A stretch of 64,000 bases of DNA, from NCBI GenBank assembly GCA_021613375.1, contig CM038719.1:1923130-1987129 (forward strand), given 5' to 3'. The notes beneath the pieces are model-generated. The model did no database searches and was not told where the DNA came from. It worked only from the letters and a program-made list of their open reading frames with translations. Shown piece by piece: positions 11,783 to 23,393 of this stretch. The position numbers and the translations under genes were made by a program. Each line of letters starts with the position of its first letter. The stretch's first letter is position 1. Source of the DNA: Megaleporinus macrocephalus. Taxonomy: Eukaryota > Chordata > Actinopteri > Characiformes > Anostomidae.

Positions 11783-11787
<5 letters not shown>

Positions 11788-11839
<52 letters not shown>
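11788..11839. repeat. (TA)n microsatellite
   Basis: About 26 TA units lying exactly at the boundary between the Tc1 remnant and family-A element 2. Confidence 0.95.
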
Positions 11840-11842
<3 letters not shown>

Positions 11843-12635
11843 TAGTGAACCGTGACCCTTAAGCCTCTGCCCTTTCCCCCGAAGCCTCTGCCCTTTAAGC
11901 CCTTTATATCAACACAGCACGCACAGCAGTCACTAGCCACATACACACCAATCAGAAAAGTAGAGATGTTTCATTATGACAGCATCAACAGCGCAAACAC
12001 AACAGAACCAGCTGGCATGGCGGCCTAAACGTTAAATAACTCCCCCTCATCATCAAGAAATGACTGAAAACGAAGTCCATTCTTCTGTCCTTCTGGATGA
12101 AGTGGTTGCTGGCAGGGTCATGCAACTCATCCTTTGCTTTTAAACTCATTAACAGTTCTCTCTCAGTGGAGATCAAATCTGACAGTCGGATCTGTCCAGT
12201 CGTGTTCAGCTTCTTCTCCCTGATCGAGCCTGTCATCCAGGGGTATCTGCGTAATGCTGGAGTTGAAATGCCTCTCAAAAGCCTTCGCACCAAATTAAGC
12301 TCCAGTGTAGGTCGTCCTTTGCCGATCAACTCTGACTTCTCATTAAATATTTATCTAGAAAACGGTTTGGATAATAAATTTGCAATGAGTTTGAAATTGG
12401 TATGGTGCTGAATTAGAACTGCCTGGCCCCCTCTGTACATGAACAGCGGGACCACCAATCACCAACACTCTGCAGAGGCATCACAGTCCTTATAGGGGGA
12501 GACACAGACTCACAGGCTTCCACTTAACCCCTCACACTCCAACACAGATTGAATAGACATGACATAAATTTTTTTTTTAATTTTTATAATTGTTTAGATG
12601 TTGATTGTCAAACTGTAAGTAGATAAAATAAAATG

Positions 12636-12640
<5 letters not shown>
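11840..12640 (+). mobile_element. Interspersed element, family A (intergenic copy)
   Basis: It begins CAGTAGTGAACCGTGACCCT next to one (TA)n and ends TGTCAAACTGTAAGTAGATA next to another (TA)n. The right third matches 2516-2845 closely; the left end matches the reverse complement of about 50955-50985 (CTTAAGGGTCACGG). A ~345-bp open frame on the minus strand (11985-12329) and a partly overlapping one on the plus strand (12097-12411) lie inside. I recognise neither, and they may be remnants of an element-encoded protein. Confidence 0.6.

Positions 12641-12720
<80 letters not shown>
12638..12720. repeat. (TA)n microsatellite
   Basis: About 41 TA units directly after family-A element 2. Confidence 0.95.
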
Positions 12721-12724
<4 letters not shown>

Positions 12725-13380
12725 ACTGCTGATCATCCAAGAGGAGTTGAAAGATCACACTTTCGTGGATCTTCTGAGAAGATGATGAAACTATGAACAT
12801 TGGCTTACACTAACTCTCTGGTTACAGTGACCTTAAGGTATTGGAATTCTTTATTGAAAAGTGTGGGTTTAACACCAGTTAATTCCAAATGTTGCATCGA
12901 ATCAGGCTCTAACCAATCAGAAGTCAAGACATTAAAGCAGATCATGAAAAAAGAGCATTCAGACCACAGCCAACTGATGTAAAACCAAACATACAAGCAA
13001 CAGATGACCGTGTTTTAGAGAATTCAGTTATAGCAAAGCATGTCTACATAGCCACCATTGGACCTTGCTGTTTTCGTTAGAGACCCCCATGATTATAAAG
13101 TCTTTGTAAAAGCATCTGAATATGGGGCTGAAGCTCTAAAGCCTTAACAACTTGCTCTGTGTTTAATTTATTTTTTATTATTTATTATAAAGATGTATTA
13201 CCTGGCACACAGTAGCATAGTAATTTTACTGCATGTCAGGGCAAACCAAGATTTTTTTTTAAAATAGCTACAGGCTTGATATATTCCTTGGAAGGTTCAT
13301 CAAAACAGTCTCATGGACAAGCTGCAGCACAACCCTAAATCAGAAATGGATGTTCACAGTAAAAAGAAAACAAAATGCTG
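12721..13380. other. Intergenic, no gene recognised
   Basis: Moderately AT-rich, with short open frames on both strands (about 12800-12996) that have no recognisable motif. Some of it may be the 5' part of the LINE that follows. Confidence 0.35.
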
Positions 13381-15200
13381 CCACCTTTTTTCACAGCACC
13401 TAAAATGCTTTTAAGGACTCAAGACACAAAGAAATTAAGCATTTCAGGTGTCATTTTGTCCAATTTGTCCCATGGTTACCTTTGCCAATGGCACTGACAC
13501 ATACCATGACAAACCCTGGACTTGTTCCTGATACCAGTCTGGATGATCATTTTGGCTTTGGGCTAGAGCACACAGCATCCATTTCTTCTAAACTGAACCT
13601 CAAATACCCGCCAAATACAGCAGCAATGATTTCATGGACTTTTTCAATAACAAAATCGAGAATATTAGACAAAAATTTCTACCAATATGAGTAACCTACC
13701 CTTCATCCGGTTTGGCTCAAACAACACGAAATGTGGTTTTAGAAGAAACACTAGAAACATTTTCTCCACTACAGCAGAAAGAACTAGAAAAACTAATCTC
13801 TTCTTCAAATTCTGCTACATGCAACTCAATATGATTCCAACAAGCCTATTGAAACAAGTATTACCAGCTATTATTAAACCTTAACTATCATCAACTCTTC
13901 TCTTAGTCTGGGTCATGTACCTAAGTCTTTTAAACTAGCTGTGATAAAACCCTTGATAAATAAATCAGAGAACTGTCCAGTTATAGACCCATTTCCAATT
14001 TACCTTTTATCTCTAAGATTTTAGAAAAGGCTGTAGCTCGACAACTCTGTTCTCATCTACATAAGAACAACATATATGAAAAATTCCAATCTGGTTTTAG
14101 GGGCCTAAACAGCACAGAGACAGCTTTAGTTAAGATAACAAATGATCTTCTTGCCTCTGATCAGGGCCACGTATCTCTACTGGTGTTACTAGATCTAAGT
14201 GCAGCTTTTGACACTATAGATCAGATATTCTCTCAGACAGATTAGAAAATGTGGTTGGAATCACAGGAACAGCGTTATCCTGGTTCACATCTTACCTCAG
14301 CGATCGCTTTCAGTTTGTAAAGATAAATAATGTATCATCTAATTATACAAGAGTGAAATATGGAGTTCCACAAGGTTCAGTAGCCAAAAATCTTGGCGTA
14401 ACAATTGACTCAGATCTGACATTTAATCAACACGTAGGTAATATTACAAGAACAGCGTTTCTTCACCTGCGAAACATTTCAAAGTTAAGAAATGTTAAGA
14501 AATGCGTTATCTGTGTCTGATGCTGAAAAGTTAATACATGTCTTTATAACCTCAAGGCTAGATTATTGTAATGCATTATTGTCAGGATGCTCCAGCAGGA
14601 ACCTGAATAAACTTCAGTTAGTTCAGAACTCTGCAGCTAGAGTACTAACTAAAACCAGAACATTCCATCATCAGTCCAGTTTTATCAGCTACACTGGCTT
14701 CCTGTTAAATTCCGTATCGACTATAAAATTCTATTACTGACGTATAAAGCCCTGCATGGTCTCACACCAGAGTACCTGCAAGATCTAATTTTCTCTTATG
14801 AACCTCCACGTTCACTCAGATCACAGGATGCTGGTTTTCTAATAGTTCCTAAAATTCAGAAGACTACAATGGGGGGGGAAGAGCTTTTTCCTACAAAGCC
14901 CCCAAACTGTGGAATAATCTCCCAGTTAATGTTCGGGACTCTAACACAGTCTCAACTTTTAAGTCTAGACTAAAAACATACTTGTTTAGTTTAGCTTTCA
15001 GCACTGAAACCGCATACGCTCAACACGAGGGCAAGTGAATGTCACAAACAATTTTGTTATTGATCAACTTCATCCTCCTGTTACAGCTGTCTTTGATGTT
15101 TTATACTAGACTTTACTGCTGTTTCCACTCTTCTAGCTACACGTCTCATTCTGTTTAAACAGAAGTCACATTTTCCTCCTACGCATCATGTCTAGACTAG
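13380..15200 (+). pseudogene. L2/Rex1-type LINE reverse transcriptase, defective
   Basis: Broken + strand frames carry LINE reverse-transcriptase landmarks. Around 14080-14220, despite frameshifts, [20 protein letters not shown] and [11 protein letters not shown] are readable (fingers and motif A). At 14257-14385 comes ITGTALSWFTSYLSDRFQFV then YGVPQGSV (motif B). This is followed at once by KNLGVTIDSDLTFNQHV, and further on by SRLDYCNALLSGC and NKLQLVQNSAARVLT. The FADD/YADD catalytic motif normally lying between PQGS and NLGV is missing, so an internal deletion removed the active site. The 3' end runs into (TA)n at 15209. Clade assignment is by motif wording only. Confidence 0.8.
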
Positions 15201-15204
15201 AGGA

Positions 15205-15208
<4 letters not shown>

Positions 15209-15252
<44 letters not shown>
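15209..15252. repeat. (TA)n microsatellite
   Basis: About 22 TA units right after the LINE 3' region. Confidence 0.95.
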
Positions 15253-15255
<3 letters not shown>

Positions 15256-15479
15256 GATACCAGCTGGATCGTTCTCAGAAATGTGCTGGAAATCTGATCA
15301 GGTGCTCCTACAGGTTCTTGTAAATGACGGATGTTATGCTGCCTCGGGGTGTGAAGGAAAGCTTTTGCTCCTTGCTAAGCAGATTTTCAATAATAAATAC
15401 CTAGCTGCAGGGTTGATTCATTCCTTGGAAGAATGATCAGCGGCAGCACAGAGTAGGCCGCATCTGCTTTTCCCAGTAC

Positions 15480-15785
15480 ATGTTAAATCTATCCTTTGGA
15501 ATTATTAGGCGAAAAGTTATTTTTTCCATTATAAAAACATCAACAAGGAAAGAGGAAAAGGAATCTCCGATGGGTACCAATTTTGCCCCATCTCTCTTTT
15601 TTTTATAGTTGACTCATGAACACTGAGCTTAACTGAGGCATGTGAGGTGTGCAGTGCTTTAGATGTCGTTCTTGGTTCTTTTGTGACCTCCTGGAGGAGT
15701 CGTCAATGAGCTCTAGGAGTAATTTTGGTAGGCTGGCCGCTCCTGAGAAGGTTCAACACTGTTCTGTGCTTTCTCCAGTCGTAGA
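15480..15785 (-). mobile_element. Tc1-like transposon fragment
   Basis: On the minus strand the wording around 15640-15785 (GTTGAACCTTCTCAGGAGCG, CACATGCCTCAGTTAAGCTC) resembles part of a Tc1-family transposase coding region common in fish, including a readable CASVKLSVHESTI-like run. Stops and frameshifts are present. No terminal repeats were identified. Confidence 0.45.
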
Positions 15786-15796
15786 TGACTGCTCTA

Positions 15797-15801
15797 ATCT
15801 G

Positions 15802-15900
<99 letters not shown>
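15797..15900. repeat. (ATCT)n microsatellite
   Basis: About 25 ATCT/CTAT units with one TTTA interruption near 15861. Confidence 0.97.
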
Positions 15901-16653
15901 ACAGCAGTCTAATGCCAAATTCAGCTAGCTGGCCAGCTAGCTAGTACAACTAGCTAACTATCTAACTAGCGCCTAGCTTGCTAATTGGTTTGTTCCTTTG
16001 ACACAGTCACAAAATGAGTTAATCGTATCACAACAGCATTAAATAAAAATGTGTGTAAGGGATATAACATTTAACTTGCTTATAAAAAACAAGCTTTAGC
16101 ATTTTGCTACTTGTCCACACAGTGAAGTTTGTGGTGTCCAGCCTGTGTGGAGACTTGTAGAAATTGAACAAGTAATAAAATTAATTCACCAAACTCTTTA
16201 ATAATTTGCTAGACAGTGATTTTTTTTCTTTTTTTAATTTAATCAAACACTTTAAGTTCTGGTTAGTCGTTATAGTCTATCTACAACATAGATTATAGTT
16301 TGTGTGTCACCAGAACCCCAAAAAAATATCCACTGCAAATGAAAAACCTGGCAAAATCATATGATTTGATTTGAACAGTGCTTATATTTCAGCGCTTATA
16401 TTTCAGTACTGGCTAAATGCCATCTGAGGTACTTTTTAGAGTGCAGCAGTACAAGCTGTAAACACTCCTGGTAGCTTCAGTGTTAATGAGCAGAGCTTCC
16501 TTTATATAGACCATATATGGTGTAGGAACTGAAAACTACGTGGAAATTCTGTTTTATAACACCGGCCCTCCCCTCACCTTCCCAATAAAATATAAGAATG
16601 GCATCCTCTTCTGACCTGCCTCCTCTACCTGTGCTGGGTGTGCCCTGACTGAT

Positions 16654-16661
16654 TATAAAAT
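16654..16661 (+). promoter_or_regulatory. TATA-like box, candidate gene 2 core promoter
   Basis: TATAAAAT lies 135 bp before the ATG at 16796. The interval contains no ATG in the coding frame except 16781 and would make a short 5' leader. This supports 16796 as first exon but is inference; no CpG island is visible here. Confidence 0.4.
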
Positions 16662-16795
16662 ACCTGGACTGTTGACAAGGAGATCAAAACCTGAGTAGGG
16701 AACGACTTCATCTTCTGGAGGTCTGTAGGAAGCAGATAGCTGTGGAAACTCACCAGTTCCATCTGGAAGCCCTGTAAGAAGTGGACAGAAAGACC

Positions 16796-16864
16796 ATGGC
16801 TCGGACCAAGAAAGACAAAGACAAAGATGTCCCAAACGCAGCTGAGAAGAGCGAGGACGTTAAG
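16796..16864 (+). CDS. trpm4: Gene 2 exon 1 (proposed), charged N-terminus
   Basis: Encodes [19 protein letters not shown] then EDVK, ending phase 0 at a AAG|GTTGGT donor. The Lys/Asp-rich sequence is not diagnostic of TRPM channels. It is chosen because it has a strong start context, a TATA-like box upstream, a good donor and a phase that joins exon 2. The 4.9 kb intron that follows is large. An alternative first exon near 19.6 kb cannot be excluded. Confidence 0.45.
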
Positions 16865-19800
16865 GTTGGTTTGAATTACCTCTCTAATCTACAATGCACT
16901 TTATTAAACCTACCTTCTTGTATCTACACTCACTGTCTTACAGTTTATCAGCTCCACTTACAGACTGTAGTTCATCTGATTCTCTGTATACTTTATTACT
17001 CTGGTCTTTAATGATCAGGACCCCCACAGGACCCCCACAGATACTTTTAGGGTACTAGATACTATTAGGGAGGTGGGTCCTTAGCACAGCAGTGCTGCTG
17101 GAGTGTTTAAACACTGTCTCCACTCACTGTCCACTCTATTAGACACTCTACTACTTGCTGGTCCACCTTGTAGATGTAAAGTCAGAGACAGTAGCTCATC
17201 TGCTGCTGCACAGTTTGTGTTCCTCTAGTTCTTCATCAGTGGACACAGGACGCCGTCCACAGGACACTGCTGTCTGGATAGTTTTGGTTGGTGGACGATT
17301 CTCTGTCCAGCAGTGACACTGAGGTGTTTAAGCACAAATGTTCTGAGTGAACCTCATGGAGAAATATACAATACAAAAACACAGAATATGGGTCTTTTAA
17401 CAATACAATTATGGGAAATGTGGTTGTTTTGTGGGTATTTTATGTGCTAAATATCAATTGTGGATTTACCATTTATATATTATCCATATATGTTCTTACA
17501 GTGAGTTGTCGTATGTTTTATATGGTTTCATCCAGAGCACATGTAGTTTTTAGGCCTTTTACATTCATGAGATCCTGCCATTATATATCTGTCAGTACAT
17601 GTAAACGTTACCTCATAGATGTGATGTTAAAATGTAATATCTGTCCCTAACACTGAATGTTACGTATTGTCAAAGTAATCCGAATTACTGATTTAAACAG
17701 TCAACACTTGTAAATCATAATCAGGAGCCAAAGTGTCCACAGGCAACTTCATGCAGCAGAGGAAGAATGTCCTACCTCAGACACTGCACAAACCTCAAAC
17801 AAACACACATTCACAAACACTATGGAAGTAAATAAAATAATACTAATATACTAATACTATACTAGATGGAAATATAAATCGGGTATCTATTATATCAGCC
17901 AGTAACAACCCAAATGTATGATCAGCTGATCAGTCACACAGAACTTATGAGCCATATTTAGTTTAGTTTCTATATATATTATGCATGTAGTGTATTATAT
18001 TTAAAAATCCAGACAGAACTTTTCCAGACAGAAACCTTTGGAATCTGGAACCTAACTTTGTTTTTCAAACTGGACCTCAGGATATGATCTACTTCTCTCA
18101 CAAAAACATATTCATGTTACTTTGTATTGTATGTCTTATTATTTACATCCGTTCTAATCAGATCTGCTGTTCTTACTGGTGAATACACACTTACTGATCA
18201 GATAAAAGATGCCACACATTATACACACATTTTGTTATGTAAGATATATAGTTGTAACAAAATGTAATGTTATTTAGATTATTTGACGAAGTTTAAAGAC
18301 TGCAGTGTAATAATATAATACATAAAAGACTGCAGGGTAATAAAATAAATAAAAGACTGCATGGTAATAATTTAAAAAATAAAAGGCTTCAGGGTAATAA
18401 TACAATATATAAAAGACTGCAGGGTAATAATATAATATATAAAAGACTGCAGGGTAATAATATATTAAAAAAATAAAAGACTGCAGAGTAATAATATAAT
18501 AAAAAAATAAAAGACTGCAGGGTAATAAAAATAAATAAAAGACTGCAGTGTGGTAATATAATAAATAAAAGACTACAGGGTAATAATATAATAAATAAAA
18601 GACTACAGGGTAATAATATAATAAATAAAAGACTACAGGGTAATAACATAATAAATAAAGACTGCAGTGTAATAATATAATAAATAAAAGACTGCAGGGT
18701 AATAATATAATAAACTACTGCAGTGTAATAATATAATAAATAAAGACTGCAGTGTAATAATATAATAAATAAAAGACTGCAGGGTAATAATATAATAAAC
18801 TACTGCAGTGTAATAATATAATAAATAAAGACTGCAGTGTAATAATATAATAAATAAAAGACTGCAGGGTAATAATATAATAAACTACTGCAGTGTAATA
18901 ATATAATAAATAAAGACTGCAGGGTAATAATATAATAAACTACTGCAGTGTAATAATATAATAAATAAAGACTGCAGTGTAATAATATAATAAATAAAAG
19001 ACTGCAGGGTAATAATATAATAAACTACTGCAGTGTAATAATATAATAAATAAAGACTGCAGGGTAATAATATAATAAACTACTGCAGTGTATTAATATA
19101 ATAAATAAAGACTGCAGGGTAATAATATAATAAACTACTGCAGTTTAATAATATAATAAATAAAGACTGCAGGGTAATAATATAATAAATAAAGACTGCA
19201 GGGTAATAATATAATAAATAAAGACTGCAGGGTAATAATATAATAAACTACTGCAGTGTAATAATATAATAAATAAAGACTGCAGGGTAATAATATAATA
19301 AATAAAGACTGCAGGGTAATAATATAATAAACTACTGCAGTGTAATAATATAATAAATAAAGACTGCAGTGTAATAATATAATAAATAAAAGACTGCAGG
19401 GTAATAATATAATAAACTACTGCAGTGTAATAATATAATAAATAAAGACTGCAGGGTAATAATATAGTAAATAAAGACTGCAGGGTAATAATATAATATA
19501 TAAACTACTGCAGTGTATTAATATAATAAATAAAAGACTGCAGTGTTATGATATAATAATTTAATAGGATTATATGATAGTGAGTTTAAATGGTGTCTGT
19601 CCCTTTAAGAGCTCTCGCGCGATTTGAAATTAAGTGACGGTTGGAGCTGACTGAGGGGACCTGAGGAGAAAACGGAGCTTTTAAACACTACGTTTAATTA
19701 TCAGCATAAATAACAGTTTTTAGACGATTTAAAGACACAAACGGCATCAGGAACCACTTTAACAAGTGAAAGGAAGGATTTTTGGTGTGTTTAAATTAAT

Positions 19801-22800
19801 TTTATGGTCGGCCTCGTCAGGTTTTGTTAACCTAGCTAGCTAGCGTCAGCTAAATGACAATTTAAAATTTCGGTTCTGTAACTGAAAAAGATATTAAACG
19901 TAGTTTGTAGTAAAACAAAGTAAACATTTGAGTTTAGCCGTGTATATATTTTTACTGCTTTTTATATTTTTTATTCGAGTTCTCGACCTTTCCGTTCCAC
20001 CTCAAATGGCGCAGCAGTTACAGTCCGGTACCTGAGCAGGTGTGAGCGGAAAAGTCGTTACCTCCATAATCCGATCTGCTGCATATCAATTCGAAGTCTC
20101 CTGTCAAAAAAGTATATGTTGGTTATTTTAATCAAACTGTTTTAATACAAATGTTCTTTATGCTATCCTATAAGTTGCAGTTTCACTGGAAAAGCGGACT
20201 TAAATCTAAACTCTGGCACGAAATATTATTAGAGTAGCCACTGGGTGTCACCAAGTTATTCATTCTAGATTAACTAACCCAGCAAACCGAGTTCTTATCG
20301 AGTTTACTGAAGTACATTCAAACTATCAGTTTTCTTTATTTACACATGGTTTGTAACTGTAAAGTATACGTGCATTAAATATACGTGTTTATTTCCTTCG
20401 AATTCAGTAATGTGCACAAAAACTACTTGAATGCTAATAGTAAGGAGATTTGTTAACCATAGATCACTGGGTTACTGTGTTTTTCTAGGAATTTTAATCA
20501 TTACATGTTTTACATTTAAACACCTGAAATTGGAAGTTTAAATTTAATCCCTAAATGAAGCTTAAGTATGAGTTTAAAGTAAAGTGGCAACAAGAGCAAT
20601 TTCAATGATTTAATCTAACTGTAATTCAGGATTAAAAAGATTATGATTAATGATGTTGGTTAAAACATCAAGTTTACGATTAATCCTTAATAGTTTAATC
20701 CTAAACTATTCAACTGATTAGGTCAACTTTTCCTACGTTGAGATAGGGGGCTGCAAGATGAGATTTACCATTTTAAATGAGCCCACGTTCAATGTAAAGA
20801 TTAAGTGGGCTATGTGCCTGATAGCCTATTTGCAATGGAAATGCAGTTCACACGGCAAGACGGGTAATTAGTTTATCCTGGACACATAAACAGTTGGATT
20901 GGTAATCGCTAGTAAAGCTTAGTAAAGCTCCCCAGTGTATGCTTTAACTTAACTAACCTGTCCACTTCTCAGCTCCTTGTTTGCATTCTGGATTTGTGGT
21001 GTCGGTTGGCTTCCCGTTTTCATCAGGGATGTAAACAAAATATGCCCACATTCATTTCTCGAGCTGGCTTGTGTGTCGCTCAACCGAGTCAAATTAGTAC
21101 ATGTGATTTGATTTGCTTATTCAGAATATTGATTCAGTTGCTCAAGGCCGCCTCACATCAGACGCGTTGGCTAGTTATTAGGCTATATACAATATTGAAA
21201 GCAACGAACGCTAAAGTATCGAATCATTTGTGACGTTGCAGTGTTGAAAAAGCATCAAATGTTCGGTGCGTCGTGCAACTCTAGCACCCACCTTCCCCAG
21301 TTCCTTCAGAGGCTCCACCCTCTAAATTCCCCCCAAATCACCGCCGCCACGGCAAATAAAAAATTAGTTGTCTCACCTAAAGCCGTGGTGACTCACCCAG
21401 GAAGGCTTACTCCCGCCCCAGCCTCCCCATGCAAGCATTACAGAATTTAGCTGCTTAACAGTAGTAGTAGGCTCTATTTAGCGGAGGATCTTATAAAGCT
21501 CTAATATTATTAATTATTTGAGTGTTTTTTAAAGAAGCTTCTGAACTGAGGGAGGGAAACTGTCTATTCCATTTAGCTTTTCCAGAGTAGGAAAACAATG
21601 TGTATGAGTTTGTTCGCTTCATGAGAAAACTGATCCACAGTTATAGATGTTTGATAGTCACTGTGTTTCAGTTCTGAGCTACTGTCTGAATAAGATGCTT
21701 GCAGTAGACTAAAAAAAATACACTGTCATTGTATTTATTAATTGTTTGCGTACTGCAGCATTATGTGATATCCTAATCTTCTCAAACTTGTTTTTTCCAG
21801 ATAAACATTCCACGGTTAGCAAGGTCAATAGAGTATACATTGTCTTCCCCGGACGAACTCAGGTAAAAAGACATGTTCTTTGGGAGAAAGAGTATCACTG
21901 ACACTGCACCTGTCTCATCTCACAAACTTTACTGAAACAGTTAATATGGATATAATGTACTGTAGAGATTTCCAGTCAACATTTTCCATGTCTCTAAAAT
22001 TCTTGACAACTAGGTTTGTTTTTAGTTTAATACCCATGCTGACTCGGTAAACAGTATGGCTCATGGCAGCAGTGTTTGTGTACGTAGCTTTGTTTGTAAA
22101 CTTTGTGATGTGAACAGTTTGGTTCTATTCCTCATTGCTCCTCGACTGCTGCAGCGATCTGTACTCCTCCTCCTGGGCACAGTGTCCTGAGCCAACTGGA
22201 GGGATGACAGCTGCAGCAGCAGCACTTCTGTAGTCAACACTCAACACTGATTAGGTTGCTGCTTGTGTGCACCACCCATGAAATCCATGTTGTGCTCCAC
22301 CTGAGAGTGAACTTTGCCCCCAGAGATGCACCCAACTGGCTTTCATTATGAGCGTTCCACTATGCTTTGGGCAGCTGGTGGTTTCATCATCGCTTTTTGA
22401 CTGTCTCTAAAACATAGTATGGACCATTTGGCACCTGTTGCCTCATAAAAAAGCATCTTGGACCTTGGATCGTACAATAAAAAACAAGATAAGAACTAAC
22501 TAAAGTAACATTTGAAAAGGAGAATTATTATGAAAAACTATTATTATTATTAAGACAGACAAATGGCTTTTAATACATATATCTATTTATCCAATCCCAT
22601 GTTCACTTTTGAGACTAGTGGTCCCACACTGTATTCTTATAATTTGGTAAAAACAGTACCTGAAAACTGGTAGTTTACAGAGGTTGTTTGGGGGGAGCAT
22701 GGAGTATGATCTGTAGAGCCAACACCATCATCCAGGTGGTCCCAAAATTATGATTAGTTGGGTTTAAATCTGGGGAATTAGGGGTCCAAGGTAGTACTTG

Positions 22801-23357
22801 TCTAGATCAGCTCTTCCAACCAGTGTGGGAAATTTCTAGTTGTGTGACGTGTCGCATTGTCTTGCTGGAAGATCCCATCTGTCCCAGAGAAGAAAATCAG
22901 CATGTATGGTGTACGTGATCTGCAAGGATGGATTCAGACCCAAACGGGTTGAGAGTGTCTTCCACATGGATGTGTGGGTCCAGAGAAAGTCACCAAAACA
23001 GAACGCTGCCACCATCCAAAGTAGAAAGTATAATAATGTGGCACTGTGTCTGTTTAATTAGACTAATGCTATGTCAGTGAATTTGTCAGCATTTTAGGGC
23101 TAAATAAATTTGAGGAGGAGAAAATTATTATTTGATTTGTCAACATGTTATTAATTGTAAAATTAAAACTTTTTTCTGCTGTTTAACTATGATTATGATT
23201 CTTATTAAGTCAAAGACTAATTTTCTACTTACTATTAAGAGTACGTGTCAGAATAGCAGTGTGGCCAAATTCTGAAGAACACACTGCCTGAAATGTATAT
23301 AAAAGGGTTTCTTGAACACACTATGATACTTTTTCATGAAGTTGTGATGAGCTTCTT

Positions 23358-23393
<36 letters not shown>

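Larger units (their letters stand above)
10510..11785 (-). pseudogene. Tc1/mariner-like transposase remnant, interrupted
   Basis: Read on the minus strand, 11421-11530 encodes IDWPKEKWPNILWTDESK, followed by TVLIRSKGHRQFVRRTIS. This is the Tc1-type transposase segment around the second catalytic Asp (WTDES). The rest of 11530-11785 carries further weakly readable transposase-like sequence. The piece at 10555-10720 has a short stretch resembling the NDPK region but is otherwise full of stops. An AT-rich tandem array (10790-11420) sits between the two parts. It is dead, with multiple frameshifts and stops. Confidence 0.7.

Noticed and set aside
11985..12411. Two overlapping open frames on opposite strands (114 and 104 codons)
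   Set aside because: They lie inside an interspersed repeat and I cannot recognise either product; kept only as part of the element.
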